From: Pseudomonadota bacterium
Lineage (GTDB): Bacteria > Pseudomonadota > Gammaproteobacteria > Xanthomonadales > SZUA-38
Reading direction: 5' to 3'
Assembly: GCA_039033415.1 (NCBI GenBank)
Contig: JBCCCR010000039.1
Location: 1 to 53,629, forward strand
Length of the DNA: 53,629 nucleotides
The notes beneath the pieces are model-generated. The model did not search any database. It saw only the letters and a list, made by a program, of their open reading frames with translations, and was not told where the DNA came from. Positions 29,183 to 38,652 of this stretch are shown piece by piece; the first letter of the stretch is position 1, and each line of letters opens with the position of its first letter. The position numbers were made by a program, and so were the translations under genes.

Positions 29183-29530
29183 TCAAATGCAGCTGACCGG
29201 CCGCGGCAGCCCGGCATAACGACAGGCCTGTTTCGCTGGGCCGTCCGGGAACAGGCGATAAAGGTAGCGGCTCTCCCCCTTTTCGCTTCCGAGGCGAACC
29301 GCCACGGCTTTCACCAGAACGCGCATCGGCGGCGCCATTTTGAACTCTTCGTAGTAGCCCTGGAGAAACTCAATGATCTCCCAATGCGCGGCCGTGAGGT
29401 CCACCTCGTCGTCGGCCGCCATGCGCTCCGCCACCCAGCGCTGCCATTGATCGCGGCGCGTGAGGTAACCGCGCTCGTCGAGCTCGAGCTGGCCCAGGTC
29501 CTGTTCGAGGCTATTGCTAACGTCGCTCAT
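29183..29530 (-). CDS. tusE: TusE/DsrC-family sulfur carrier
   Basis: Accepts persulfide sulfur from TusBCD and passes it to MnmA for 2-thiolation of tRNA wobble uridine. 115 aa with LDERGYLTRRDQW, LTAAHWEIIEFLQGYYEEF and the C-terminal arm KQACRYAGLPRPVSCI. That arm keeps the penultimate Cys and also the second Cys ten residues earlier, as in DsrC. No dsrAB sulfite reductase is nearby, so the tRNA role is favoured. Start overlaps the tusB stop (ATGA). Confidence 0.92.
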   Translation of the reverse strand: MSDVSNSLEQDLGQLELDERGYLTRRDQWQRWVAERMAADDEVDLTAAHWEIIEFLQGYYEEFKMAPPMRVLVKAVAVRLGSEKGESRYLYRLFPDGPAKQACRYAGLPRPVSCI

Positions 29531-29868
29531 GCCCAGCTCTGCTGCATCGCATAGCGAACGCTGAGAGACACGAGCTCATCCATCGAAATACACTCGATAC
29601 CCGAGGCCACGTCTTCCTCTTGAAGCCCCAGGCTGTGGAGATCGGGCCGCAGCACCAGCCAGCGTCCCCGACGACCTGGGAGCCATTGCTCTGCCGCCAC
29701 CGAAGCGAGCGCCGCCTCAGCCTGCAACACCACGCAGTCATCGTCACGGACGGTCGCGAGACAGCTGGCGAGGAGCGGGTCGGCACTCGGGTCCCGCCAA
29801 AGCCAGTGCATGATCGCGAGGTCCGTGCTGCGTTGGTCTTCGGGCGCCGTAGCCGCTAAGTCAGACAT
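29527..29868 (-). CDS. tusB: TusB/DsrH-like sulfur relay subunit
   Basis: Third subunit of the TusBCD heterohexamer. 113 aa, DsrH-like fold with MHWLWRDPSADPLLASCLATV at the N-terminus and LHSLGLQEEDVASGIECISMDELV near the C-terminus. The assignment rests on its position in a tusD-tusC-tusB-tusE order and on these DsrH-like segments; sequence conservation in this family is low. It overlaps tusC by 13 nt. Confidence 0.85.
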   Translation of the reverse strand: MSDLAATAPEDQRSTDLAIMHWLWRDPSADPLLASCLATVRDDDCVVLQAEAALASVAAEQWLPGRRGRWLVLRPDLHSLGLQEEDVASGIECISMDELVSLSVRYAMQQSWA

Positions 29869-30215
29869 GACAGTTCATCCATGGCGCTGCGAAGCTCCGC
29901 ACTAGAAACTGCTTTTGCGCTGATGCGCAGGTCGTCGACGGCCAGTTCGTATCGCTCAAGCGCCGAGGCTTCGGCAAAAATCTGTTCAACGCCAAACATC
30001 ACCAGCGTGCCAAGCGCCGCGGGAAAATCTCGCAGCTCGTCGGTCACTGCCGGGCGGCGCAGGAGCTGTACGCCTGGCCCGAGGAAAAACAACGAGAGCG
30101 GCCAGTCGGCGGCGGCCAGGGCAAGGGCGAGATCGAGCCGCTCCCGGGCGTCAGCGCCGTCGTGCGGCCCGCGGAAAAAAGCGAGGCCAACGGGCTTGGC
30201 GGCCAGCTCAGTCAT
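29856..30215 (-). CDS. tusC: TusC/DsrF-like sulfur relay subunit
   Basis: 119-aa DsrE-superfamily protein. It has the small alpha/beta DsrE fold with [22 protein letters not shown] and GVQLL, and a late [11 protein letters not shown] segment typical of DsrF/TusC. It has no conserved catalytic Cys, as expected for this subunit. Start overlaps tusD (ATGA). Part of the tusDCBE operon. Confidence 0.88.
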   Translation of the reverse strand: MTELAAKPVGLAFFRGPHDGADARERLDLALALAAADWPLSLFFLGPGVQLLRRPAVTDELRDFPAALGTLVMFGVEQIFAEASALERYELAVDDLRISAKAVSSAELRSAMDELSCLT

Positions 30216-30589
30216 GGGAACCGCAGCACCCGGTCAGCGCTGGCCATCGCCGCCAGCCATTGACCCAAACCGGTGATGGCAAAGCCGCTGGCCAGGCTTT
30301 CGTCAACAACGCCTCGCCGCTGCGCGGATCCGACGCAGATGAGCAGCCGCAGCTCGTGCTCAATCGCCAGCTCCTGCCATGCCCGGCGAGGATCATAATC
30401 GTCGCTGCTGATCTGAGCCGTAGCGAGGCCAATCGCGGCTGCCGCCTGGTAAAAAAAGACGGTCTCGAGCTGATGGCCCGCCTTAAGCGCGGCCCGCGCA
30501 AAAGAGACAGCGGCGCGGGCCCGCAGCAGCTGATCTGGCGAGTGGCAAATCATCAGAGCAAAACGGTGCTGTACTTGTGGCGGTGTCAC
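30212..30589 (-). CDS. tusD: TusD/DsrE-like sulfurtransferase subunit
   Basis: Subunit carrying the active Cys that receives sulfur from TusA. 125 aa; [23 protein letters not shown] and [13 protein letters not shown] contain the conserved Cys near residue 85 (Cys78 in E. coli), and [11 protein letters not shown] follows. The GTG at 30587-30589 gives the family-like N-terminus ([13 protein letters not shown]); a later ATG would cut the first beta strand. The start codon lies inside the candidate PhoB box of the divergent phoB promoter. Confidence 0.9.
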   Translation of the reverse strand: MTPPQVQHRFALMICHSPDQLLRARAAVSFARAALKAGHQLETVFFYQAAAAIGLATAQISSDDYDPRRAWQELAIEHELRLLICVGSAQRRGVVDESLASGFAITGLGQWLAAMASADRVLRFP

Positions 30590-30616
30590 GACGTTGTAAC
30601 AATGCGTCGTTTAAAT
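30583..30616 (+). promoter_or_regulatory. Candidate PhoB-dependent promoter of phoB
   Basis: Two CTGTCAT-like half-sites, GTGTCAC (30583-30589) and TTGTAAC (30594-30600), are spaced 11 bp start to start. Exactly 10 bp later comes the -10-like TTAAAT (30611-30616). This is the standard Pho promoter geometry, in which PhoB replaces -35 contacts. It lies 83 nt before the phoB start and implies autoregulation. Confidence 0.75.
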
Positions 30617-30682
30617 GACGCGCAATTAGCTGGCGGCGGCGATTTCGGCAGTCTGTCAGCATCAGGGCAGCGGAGCAAGATT

Positions 30683-31372
30683 TTGCAGCGGCGCATACTC
30701 ATCGTTGAAGACGAGGCGGCGATTCGTGAGATGGTTTCCTTCGCGCTGTCGCGTCACGGGATGCTGGGTGTCGAAACCAGCGACGTGCGCGGGGCGCAGG
30801 AGGAGATCATGCACGCGGTTCCCGATTTGATTCTGCTCGACTGGATGCTTCCAGGCATGAGCGGGCTCGACTTTGCCCGACGCCTGCGTAAAGAAGAACT
30901 CACCCGAGACATCCCGTTCATCATGCTCACCGCCCGAGGCGATGAGGACGACCGAATCCTGGGTCTCGAAAGCGGCGCCGACGATTATCTGGTCAAGCCG
31001 TTTTCGACCCGTGAGCTCATCGCCAGAATCCAGGCGGTGCTGCGTCGCTCGTCCCCGGCTGGACTCGACGAAGTGGTGAGCAAAGGCGGCCTGAAGATCG
31101 ATCTGGCGGCTCATCGAGTCTATGCCGACGACAACCCAATCAACATGGGGCCAACCGAGTATCGTCTGCTGTCGTTTCTGATGACCCATCCGGAGCGCGT
31201 CTATTCCCGAAGCCAGCTCCTCGACCAGGTGTGGGGTGGCGATGTCTATGTCGACGAGCGGACAGTAGACGTGCACGTCCGCCGAATTCGCAAGGCCCTC
31301 GAGCCTTATGCCAGACATAAATACATTCAGACCGTTCGTGGCGCCGGCTACCGCTTCTCGACCACGCTGTGA
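30683..31372 (+). CDS. phoB: PhoB, phosphate-regulon response regulator
   Basis: OmpR/PhoB-family regulator that binds Pho boxes when phosphorylated by PhoR. The receiver domain has the acidic pocket IVEDE, phosphoacceptor Asp53 (LLDWMLPG), and the conserved Thr/Lys ([16 protein letters not shown]). The winged-helix DNA-binding domain follows (about 128-229: [30 protein letters not shown]). TTG at 30683-30685, preceded by CGGAG, gives exactly 229 aa as in E. coli; there is no suitable ATG. Overlaps phoR by 4 nt (GTGA). Confidence 0.95.
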   Translation: MQRRILIVEDEAAIREMVSFALSRHGMLGVETSDVRGAQEEIMHAVPDLILLDWMLPGMSGLDFARRLRKEELTRDIPFIMLTARGDEDDRILGLESGADDYLVKPFSTRELIARIQAVLRRSSPAGLDEVVSKGGLKIDLAAHRVYADDNPINMGPTEYRLLSFLMTHPERVYSRSQLLDQVWGGDVYVDERTVDVHVRRIRKALEPYARHKYIQTVRGAGYRFSTTL

Positions 31373-32694
31373 TTCAGACGGAGGTCATCAGAGCGCTGCG
31401 GATTTACCTGGGGCAGCTTCTTCTTAGTGTCCTGGCCGCTGGCGCCCTCGGTTACCTAATCGGCTTTACCGGCTGGCTGGTCGCGGCGACGCTGGCTGCC
31501 CACCTCGCCTGGCATATCACCCGGCTGGTCCAGCTCAACCAGTGGACCCACGACCAAAAACGACGCCCGAGGCCGTCCGGCGGCAAGGGCCTGTGGGAAT
31601 ATGCGTTCGCCGCCGTTGCCCGAGGACGGCAGGAGTCGCGCGAACGCAAAAAGCGGCTTGCCTCGCTGGTGCGCGAGCTGCGCAACGCCTCAACCGCGCT
31701 CCCCGATGGGATTGTGGTCCTCGACGAAAAAGACCACATCATCTGGGCTAACCAAGGCGCTGGACACTTGCTGGGCGTCAAATCTTCTCACGACCGAGGT
31801 CGGCCGCTGGCGAATCTCGTGCGCGACCTGCGCATCGTCAACTGGATGACAACCGCCGACGAGGAGAGCTCCCTAACCATTGATTCAATTCGGCAGTCGG
31901 GCCGTAAGCTGCGGCTGCGCGTCTTTCCCTACGCTGCCGACCAGCGCCTCCTGATCGCTCGAGACGTCACGGAAATGGCGCGTGTCGACGCCATGCGCAA
32001 AGACTTTGTCGCGAATGTCTCCCACGAGCTGCGTACCCCATTAACCGTGATCAGCGGCTACGTCGAAACCATGGGCGAGGAGGTCGACAAAGAATGGCAT
32101 CCGATCGTCGAGCGAGTGGAGCTGCAGACCAATAGGATGCGCTCGATTGTTGAAGACCTCCTGACGCTTTCCCGACTCGAAGCCGGTGACTATGGAAACA
32201 TGGAAAGCCTGGTCAACGGCCAGTCGCTGATCAGCAGTATCGTGATGGAGGGGCGTGCGCTCAGCGGCGGAAAGCACGACATTGATGTCCAGGTGGACGA
32301 AAACCTGCACTTACGCGGCAGCGCCAGCGACCTGCACGGAGCATTCCTCAATCTCGTCACCAACGCCGTTCGCTACACCCAGGACGGCGGAAGGATCGAG
32401 CTGAGGTGGTTTCGTGACGGCGACCGAGCCGTCTTTTCGGTAAGCGACAACGGGCCGGGTATCGCCAAGCAGCATCAGACCCGGCTGACCGAACGCTTCT
32501 ACCGCGTCTCCACCGACCGCTCCCGTGAATCGGGCGGTACCGGCCTGGGCCTGGCGATCGTAAAGCACGTGCTGGCCACCCATAATGCCGAGCTGATCAT
32601 CGACTCCACGCCCGGCGAAGGCAGCACCTTTTCCTGCGTTTTCGACGAGTCCCGCATCCTGGACCACTGGCCGGAAACCCGCGAAGTCAGCTAG
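31369..32694 (+). CDS. phoR: PhoR, phosphate-regulon sensor histidine kinase
   Basis: Inner-membrane kinase/phosphatase for PhoB. Two N-terminal hydrophobic helices (about 10-30 and 32-52) are followed by a short charged linker and a PAS domain (about 100-200, with [18 protein letters not shown]). A HisKA domain carries His219 in [11 protein letters not shown], and the HATPase domain has N, G1 (DNGPGI) and G2 ([12 protein letters not shown]) boxes. 441 aa. Almost no periplasmic loop, as in E. coli PhoR, which senses phosphate through Pst/PhoU. Confidence 0.95.
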   Translation: MIQTEVIRALRIYLGQLLLSVLAAGALGYLIGFTGWLVAATLAAHLAWHITRLVQLNQWTHDQKRRPRPSGGKGLWEYAFAAVARGRQESRERKKRLASLVRELRNASTALPDGIVVLDEKDHIIWANQGAGHLLGVKSSHDRGRPLANLVRDLRIVNWMTTADEESSLTIDSIRQSGRKLRLRVFPYAADQRLLIARDVTEMARVDAMRKDFVANVSHELRTPLTVISGYVETMGEEVDKEWHPIVERVELQTNRMRSIVEDLLTLSRLEAGDYGNMESLVNGQSLISSIVMEGRALSGGKHDIDVQVDENLHLRGSASDLHGAFLNLVTNAVRYTQDGGRIELRWFRDGDRAVFSVSDNGPGIAKQHQTRLTERFYRVSTDRSRESGGTGLGLAIVKHVLATHNAELIIDSTPGEGSTFSCVFDESRILDHWPETREVS

Positions 32695-32778
32695 CCAAAC
32701 GAGCCAGCACAGATGACTGCGGCAACGGTCGCAATCTGACGCTGTCCTCCGCAACCCCCCGGCGTGTAGGCTCCCCGT

Positions 32779-33264
32779 ATGGCCCTTGAGATTGTGGACT
32801 ACCAGCCAGCACACCAGCCGGACTTTGCTCGGCTCAACCTGCGCTGGCTGGAGGCTTACTTCACGGTGGAGCCGATCGACGAGCAGGTCCTGGGTGATCC
32901 GGACACCCATATCATCAGCCCGGGGGGCAGTATTCTCATGGCGGTGGACGGGTCGAACGTTCTCGGCACGTGCGCGCTCAAAGTGCACGGTACTCAGGAA
33001 CTCGAGCTGACCAAAATGGCCGTTGATCCTGCCTCGCAGGGCCAGGGGGCGGGAAAACTGCTCATGTCTGCCGCCATCAGCCGGTTTCGCGGCAGCGGCC
33101 GTCGGCTGCTCTGGCTTGAGACCAACCATATCCTGACGACGGCCATCGGTCTGTATCAACACTTTGGATTTCAACGTATCGGCGATGGCCCGCGGCCCGG
33201 GTCAGGCTATCAGCGGTCTGATTACTACATGGTCTGGCAGCATGGCGGCCCCGAAAGCCCCTGA
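32779..33264 (+). CDS. GNAT-family N-acetyltransferase
   Basis: 161-aa acetyltransferase fold. The acetyl-CoA loop VDPASQGQGAGKLLM matches the Q/R-x-x-G-x-G/A motif A, preceded by the strand with LELTKMAV and followed by the C-terminal GLYQHFGFQRIGDG. The acceptor cannot be inferred. It sits between phoR and the BepA-like gene with its own short intergenic gaps. Confidence 0.85.
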   Translation: MALEIVDYQPAHQPDFARLNLRWLEAYFTVEPIDEQVLGDPDTHIISPGGSILMAVDGSNVLGTCALKVHGTQELELTKMAVDPASQGQGAGKLLMSAAISRFRGSGRRLLWLETNHILTTAIGLYQHFGFQRIGDGPRPGSGYQRSDYYMVWQHGGPESP

Positions 33265-33357
33265 GGCGTTGCAGGACCCGCCACCTGAGTCGGGAACCCG
33301 GTCTGCTAGACTGGGTCTGACCTAATAGTGCCCCTGAGGGCGCACCTTACGCCTCCG

Positions 33358-34905
33358 ATGAACGCTGACGCTGACCCAACACGCCCAATCAAGCTCAAGA
33401 GCCGCCTGCTTTTGCAGAGCTTTTGCCTGCTGCTGGGCGCTATGAGCGCCACAGCGCAGGACAACGTGCGTCTGCCCGATATCGGCGCCTCTGCCCAGGC
33501 GATAGTCTCGGAGCAGGACGAACGGCGTTACGGTGAGGCGCTGGTGCGCGAACTGCATCGCGTCGCCCAGGTCATCGATGACCCGCTGGTTTCCGGTTAC
33601 ATCCGCCATCTGGGCTATCGGCTGGCCGCCTTCAGCGACGAACCCGAGCGCGACTTCACCTTTCTCACGCTCGACGCTGACGCGATCAACGCTTTCGCTG
33701 CCCCGGGCGGCGTCATCGCGATCCACAGCGGCCTGATGCTGCTGGCGGATACCGAGTCTGAGCTGGCCGGCGTTGTCGCCCACGAGATTGCCCACGTCAC
33801 CCAGCGGCACCTCGCTCGACGGATGGAGAACAGTAAAAAGGTCACCATTCCGATGATGCTGCTGATGCTGGGCGCAGCGGTGGCCGCCAGCGGCAGCGGG
33901 GACGGCGTTCAGGCGGCCATCGTCGGCGGTCAGGGCCTGATGCAGCAGATGATGATCAACTTTACGCGCAACAATGAGTACGAGGCTGACCGCATCGGCA
34001 TCCGGACCCTGGCGCGCGCCGGCTTTGACCCCCAGGGGATGGCCGAGTTTTTCGGCAAGATGTCCGTGGTCTCACGCAATTATGGTGGCCGGGGTATCCC
34101 GGAATTTCTGCGCACGCACCCGGTGGAAACCACGCGGATCGCGGAGGCCAAGGGCCGAGCCGGTTCGGTCACGGTCATCGAAAACCCAGACTACGACCCC
34201 GAATACTTCCTGTTTATCCGCGAGCGAGTGCGCGTGCTCACCGCCGACACGCCGCAGGACCTTGAGGAATACTACGGCTTACGCGAGCGCGGTGATGGAT
34301 TGACGCCGGCCGAGCGGTACGGCCGCGCGCTGCACTTCCTGGAGACCCGACGCCTGGTCGAGGCCACCGAGCTGCTGGAAGTCCTGCTGCGGGATAGACC
34401 TAACTCCCTGCCGGTGGCGCTGGCCACGGCCAACGCTGAAGAGCTGGCCGGTCTGGCCGATCGGGCTGAGGAGCGTTTTAACGTGCTCTACGAACGGTAT
34501 CCCGGCAATCTTGCGGTCACGACCGCGTTCGCTGAGGTGCTGCTGACCCGGGGTGCCGGCGGCGACGTCAAAAAAGCGGAATCGATGCTGCGGCCGCTGC
34601 TGAGCCGCTATCCGGATAACGCCAGCCTGTTCATCCAGTACTCGCGCGCAGCCGAGGAAAGCGGCCAGTATGTCCGCGCACAGGAAGCTTACGCCCAGCA
34701 TGTGTTTCTGTTGGGACAGGTGTACGACGCCGTGTCTCACCTCGAAAAACTCATGAAGAGGCCGGAGCTGGATTACTACGAACGGTCTCGGGTTGAGGCA
34801 CGGCTGAACGACTACCGTCCGATCCTGGCCGAGATTCAGCGCGAGGACGGCTACGATCCAAGCGAGCAGCGCCGTCGCCGGGACGACCGCATCTCCGCAC
34901 CTTAG
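33358..34905 (+). CDS. bepA: BepA-like periplasmic M48 metalloprotease with TPR
   Basis: Periplasmic protease/chaperone for outer-membrane protein quality control. Signal peptide near residues 14-34 (LLLQSFCLLLGAMSATAQ). M48 domain (about 60-270) has zinc motif HEIAHVTQRH, and the third ligand Glu lies in NNEYEADRIG. C-terminal TPR solenoid (about 310-500). 515 aa from the ATG at 33358, chosen because it gives the export signal; a GTG 30 nt upstream is less likely. E. coli BepA (487 aa) has the same domain order. Confidence 0.92.
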   Translation: MNADADPTRPIKLKSRLLLQSFCLLLGAMSATAQDNVRLPDIGASAQAIVSEQDERRYGEALVRELHRVAQVIDDPLVSGYIRHLGYRLAAFSDEPERDFTFLTLDADAINAFAAPGGVIAIHSGLMLLADTESELAGVVAHEIAHVTQRHLARRMENSKKVTIPMMLLMLGAAVAASGSGDGVQAAIVGGQGLMQQMMINFTRNNEYEADRIGIRTLARAGFDPQGMAEFFGKMSVVSRNYGGRGIPEFLRTHPVETTRIAEAKGRAGSVTVIENPDYDPEYFLFIRERVRVLTADTPQDLEEYYGLRERGDGLTPAERYGRALHFLETRRLVEATELLEVLLRDRPNSLPVALATANAEELAGLADRAEERFNVLYERYPGNLAVTTAFAEVLLTRGAGGDVKKAESMLRPLLSRYPDNASLFIQYSRAAEESGQYVRAQEAYAQHVFLLGQVYDAVSHLEKLMKRPELDYYERSRVEARLNDYRPILAEIQREDGYDPSEQRRRRDDRISAP

Positions 34906-34942
34906 CGATTCAGCGCTGCCGTTAACCCAATCGACGGCACGC

Positions 34943-34960
34943 TCGTAACCTGGCTGTAAC
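34943..34960 (+). promoter_or_regulatory. Possible PhoB box upstream of ppk
   Basis: TCGTAAC (34943-34949) and CTGTAAC (34954-34960) are spaced 11 bp start to start; the second matches the half-site well, the first less so. It lies 54 nt before ppk. No good -10 is seen 10 bp downstream, so promoter geometry is not confirmed. Confidence 0.45.
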
Positions 34961-35014
34961 CTAAACCCCCGCCAGCGTTGTACACTGCGGGTAACTATAC
35001 GCTGACGGCACCCG

Positions 35015-37075
35015 ATGTCTCGGAATAAATTCTCCTCGCGGCACTTTCTCAACCGTGAGCTGAGCCAGATTGAATTCAACATCCGGGTGCTGGAACAAGC
35101 GCGTGACGCCGCCACACCGCTGCTCGAGCGGGTACGCTTTCTCTGTATCTCCTGCACAAACCTCGATGAGTTTTTCGAGATTCGGGTCGCTTCACTCAAG
35201 CAGCTCGAACAGTTTGGCGCTGGCAAGCAAGGCCCCGATGGACTCGACCCGGCAACAGCCCTCGAAAAGGTGCACGAAGCGACCAATATGCTGGTCAACG
35301 GCCAGTACCAGGTGTTCAACGAAGAGCTGGTGCCAGCACTGGCTGAACAAGGCGTGCGCGTGCTGCGCCGGGAGCAGTGGTCCAAAGCCCAGAAAACCTG
35401 GCTCGCCGACTACTTCCGCAAAGAAGTGCTGCCGGTGCTGTCACCACTCGGCCTCGACCCGGTGCACCCGTTCCCGCGCCTGCTGAACAAAAGCCTGAAC
35501 TTTGCGGTAATGGTGCAAGGTGACGACGCCTACGGACGAGATGCGGAGATGGCGCTCGTGCGCGCGCCTCGCTCACTGCCGCGGGTCGTACAGATCCCCG
35601 GGCGGCGGGAAACCGGTTATGACTTCGTCTTTCTGTCGTCGATTCTGCAGGCGTTTGTCGACCAACTCTTCCCCGGCATGCAGGTCAGCGGCTGCTACCA
35701 GTTTCGCGTCACTCGAAACAGCGAGCTTTATGTCGACGAAGAAGAGGTCGAGGATCTCGCCCAGGCGCTGAAGGGTGAGCTGCTTGAGCGCAGCTTTGCG
35801 TCAGCCGTACGGCTGCAGGTGCTGGAAGCCGCGCCCGACGAGATTGTTGAGTTCCTGAGACGTTGCTTCAAGCTTGAAGAGCGAGACGTCTTTCGCTGCA
35901 ACGGGCCGGTCAACCTCCACCGCCTGGCTGAAATCTTTTCGATGGTGCACCGCCCGGACCTGAAGTACCCGGAGTTTCGATCGCATACGTCGCCGGACCT
36001 GATCAGCGGCACGCCGCTTTTCTCCGCCATCGGCAAGCGCGACTACCTGATGCACCATCCGTTCGACGCGTTTGCACCGGTGATCGATCTGCTGCGGCAG
36101 GCCGCCGCCGATCCCGACGTGCTCGCCATTAAACAGACCCTTTATCGAACCGGTAAGCGGTCACCCATCGTCGAGCTGCTGATTGAAGCGGCCCGTGCCG
36201 GCAAAGACGTCACCGCCGTCATCGAGCTTCGCGCGCGCTTCGACGAGCAGGAAAATATCGAGCTGGCCAACCAGCTGCAGGAGGCCGGCATCCAGGTGGT
36301 CTACGGCATCGTGGGCCACAAAACGCACGCCAAGATGCTGCTGATCGTGCGTCGAGAGGGTGGCAAGCTCCGACGATACGCTCACCTCGGGACAGGCAAT
36401 TACCACTATCGCACCGCAGCGGCCTACACGGACCTGGGGATGCTCACCGCTGACCGGCTGATCTGCGCTGACGTCCATACACTTTTTCAGCAGCTCACCG
36501 GCCTCGGCAAGCTGGAAAAGCTCAAGCGCCTTTATCAATCGCCTTTTACCCTTCGGGAGATGCTGCTGCGGAAGATTCGACGCGAGATGAACCACGTGAA
36601 GAAGGGCCATGGGGGCCGAATCGTGGCGCGGATGAATGCACTGACCGAAGCGAGTCTGATCCGCGCACTCTACAACGCGTCCAACGCCGGAGTTCAGATC
36701 GACCTGATTGTTCGCGGCGCGTGCTGCCTGCGGCCGGGCATCAAAGGCGTCTCCGAAAACATTCGGGTACGGTCGATTGTCGGGCGCTTTCTCGAACACT
36801 CTCGGGTCTTCTACTTTGGCAACAACGGCAAACGGGAAGTCTATGCGGCCAGCGCCGACTGGATGGACCGCAACATGTACTCGCGCGTCGAATGCTGCTT
36901 TCCCATCCGCGATCCTGCCATGGCTAAGCGAGTGGTCCACGAGACGCTGGAGGTTTACCTGAAAGACAACACGCAGGCCTGGGAACTCGGTAGTGACGGC
37001 AGCTATCAGCGGCTCACCTCCGGCGGCGACAAGCGATTTTCCGCGCAGGAGTACCTGATGGAGAAGCGGCCTTGA
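35015..37075 (+). CDS. ppk: Polyphosphate kinase 1
   Basis: Reversibly polymerises ATP gamma-phosphate into polyphosphate. 686 aa, matching E. coli (688). Begins with FLNRELSQIEFNIRVLEQA, the PPK N-domain signature, then the head domain. Catalytic C domains contain the two phospholipase-D-like His regions: GIVGHKTHAKMLLIVRR with the phosphorylated His (about 433-436) and GTGNYHYRTA. A second motif lies near FGNNGKREVY. Followed directly by ppx with TTGA overlap. Confidence 0.97.
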   Translation: MSRNKFSSRHFLNRELSQIEFNIRVLEQARDAATPLLERVRFLCISCTNLDEFFEIRVASLKQLEQFGAGKQGPDGLDPATALEKVHEATNMLVNGQYQVFNEELVPALAEQGVRVLRREQWSKAQKTWLADYFRKEVLPVLSPLGLDPVHPFPRLLNKSLNFAVMVQGDDAYGRDAEMALVRAPRSLPRVVQIPGRRETGYDFVFLSSILQAFVDQLFPGMQVSGCYQFRVTRNSELYVDEEEVEDLAQALKGELLERSFASAVRLQVLEAAPDEIVEFLRRCFKLEERDVFRCNGPVNLHRLAEIFSMVHRPDLKYPEFRSHTSPDLISGTPLFSAIGKRDYLMHHPFDAFAPVIDLLRQAAADPDVLAIKQTLYRTGKRSPIVELLIEAARAGKDVTAVIELRARFDEQENIELANQLQEAGIQVVYGIVGHKTHAKMLLIVRREGGKLRRYAHLGTGNYHYRTAAAYTDLGMLTADRLICADVHTLFQQLTGLGKLEKLKRLYQSPFTLREMLLRKIRREMNHVKKGHGGRIVARMNALTEASLIRALYNASNAGVQIDLIVRGACCLRPGIKGVSENIRVRSIVGRFLEHSRVFYFGNNGKREVYAASADWMDRNMYSRVECCFPIRDPAMAKRVVHETLEVYLKDNTQAWELGSDGSYQRLTSGGDKRFSAQEYLMEKRP

Positions 37076-38652
37076 GTTCAAGCCCTGTCGCTCCCGCCAC
37101 GGGTTTAAGCTCGGAGGCCAACGCCGACTTTGACTTCTCGCCCGACCAGCTTTTTGCCGCGGTGGACCTGGGCTCCAACAGCTTTCACCTGATTGTGGCG
37201 AGGTACGAACACGGCACCCTGATCATTGTCGACCGGATCAAAGAGATGGTGCGGCTGGCCGAGGGCGTTAACAGCAAGGGGCAGCTCTCGGCGCCGGTAG
37301 CCAACCGGGCGCTCGAATGCCTGGCCCGGTTTGGGCAGCGCCTGGCCGGGCTGCAGCCAGACCGAATCGCCGCGGTCGGCACTAACGCGCTGCGCAAGAT
37401 GCGCGACGGCTGGCGGTTCCTTGAGCAGGCCGAGGACCGGCTTGGCTGCCCGATTGAGGTGATCTCCGGCGAAGAGGAGGCAAGGCTGATTTACCTGGGC
37501 GTTGCCCACGGGGTTTCCGAGGAAGGCCGGCAGCGGCTGGTGATCGATATCGGCGGCGGCAGCACCGAGCTGGTGATCGGCCGGGAATTTAACGCGGTCA
37601 TGGTGGAGAGTCTGTTCTTCGGCTGCGTGGCCATCACCCAGAAGTTTTTTGGTGATGGACGCATCACGGCCAAACGCTGGCGCAAAGCCAGCGCCGCGGT
37701 GCTGTCGGCGCTGCGCCGCTACGCGCCGCAGTTTCGCGAACTGGGCTGGCAAGAAGTGTTTGGGTCCTCGGGCTCGATGCGGGCTGCCGGGGCGGTATCG
37801 GTCGCACAGGGCTGGACCGAGTTCGGCATTTCCAAAGATTCAGTGGCCGCCATTCGAAAGCACCTGCTCGACGCAGGCCACATCGACCAAATCTCGCTGT
37901 CGGGCCTAAGCGAGCGCCGGCAGCCGGTATTTGTCGGCGGCATGGTGGTCGTGGAAGCCTGCATGAGTGAACTCGAGCTGGACCACGTTCTCGTCACCGA
38001 CTACGCGCTGCGTGAAGGGCTGCTGTACGACCTGATCGGACGTATTGAGCACCCCGATCCCAGAGTTGGCGCAGTCCGCTCTCTGCAGCAGCGGTATCCC
38101 GTGGACAAGGCTCACGCCCAGGCGGTTGCCGATACCGCTGCCGGGCTGCTCGATCAGGTCGCCGGTCGCTGGCACTTGGAAGATGAGGATCTTTTCCTTT
38201 TGCGCGCGGCGGCGCATCTCCATGAGCTTGGCCTGAGCATCGCGCACCACGGCTACCACCGTCACGGCGCCTACCTGCTGGAGCATTCGGACCTGCCTGG
38301 ATTTTCGAAGCAGGAGCAGAAAATTCTGGCGGTGCTGGTTCACAGCCATCGCGGCGCGCCGGTTCAGACACTATTCGACGAGCTGCCGGAGAGGCTGCAG
38401 AAGCGCGTTCGGCGACTCGCCATCCTGCTGCGGCTGGCGGTCGTGTTTAATCGCGATCGGCTACACCAGGAAGTGCCGATCGCACGCCTAAAGGCGGCCA
38501 AAGACGAAAATCAGCTCAAGCTGCACCTGCAGGAAGACTGGCTGGCGGAACACCCGCTAACGGCGGCGGATCTGGAGTCAGAGCAAGCCAGCCTCAATAA
38601 GATCGACGCGACCCTGAAGCTGGTTCAGGACAACCCGACTGAAAAAGCCTAG
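37072..38652 (+). CDS. ppx: Ppx/GppA-family exopolyphosphatase
   Basis: Hydrolyses terminal phosphates of polyphosphate and possibly pppGpp. Actin-like N-terminal domains start with FAAVDLGSNSFHLIVARYE, then ISGEEEARLIYLGV (catalytic Glu), VIDIGGGSTELVIG and FGSSGSMRAAG. An HD-like C-terminal domain (about 330-520) shows LFLLRAAAHLHELGL. The TTG at 37072-37074, overlapping the ppk stop, is the only plausible early start (526 aa). Its 3' end overlaps the convergent phoU stop by 4 nt. ppk-ppx is a standard operon. Confidence 0.94.
   Translation: MSSSPVAPATGLSSEANADFDFSPDQLFAAVDLGSNSFHLIVARYEHGTLIIVDRIKEMVRLAEGVNSKGQLSAPVANRALECLARFGQRLAGLQPDRIAAVGTNALRKMRDGWRFLEQAEDRLGCPIEVISGEEEARLIYLGVAHGVSEEGRQRLVIDIGGGSTELVIGREFNAVMVESLFFGCVAITQKFFGDGRITAKRWRKASAAVLSALRRYAPQFRELGWQEVFGSSGSMRAAGAVSVAQGWTEFGISKDSVAAIRKHLLDAGHIDQISLSGLSERRQPVFVGGMVVVEACMSELELDHVLVTDYALREGLLYDLIGRIEHPDPRVGAVRSLQQRYPVDKAHAQAVADTAAGLLDQVAGRWHLEDEDLFLLRAAAHLHELGLSIAHHGYHRHGAYLLEHSDLPGFSKQEQKILAVLVHSHRGAPVQTLFDELPERLQKRVRRLAILLRLAVVFNRDRLHQEVPIARLKAAKDENQLKLHLQEDWLAEHPLTAADLESEQASLNKIDATLKLVQDNPTEKA

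Noticed and set aside
29183-30589. Dissimilatory sulfur oxidation (Dsr) locus
   Set aside because: DsrEFH/DsrC-like genes are present but dsrAB and other dsr genes are not, so the tRNA-thiolation TusDCBE reading is preferred.
30653-30672. CTGTCAG-containing second Pho-like site before phoB
   Set aside because: Only one good half-site, and it lies within the ribosome-site region about 20 nt from the start codon, too close to act as the promoter.
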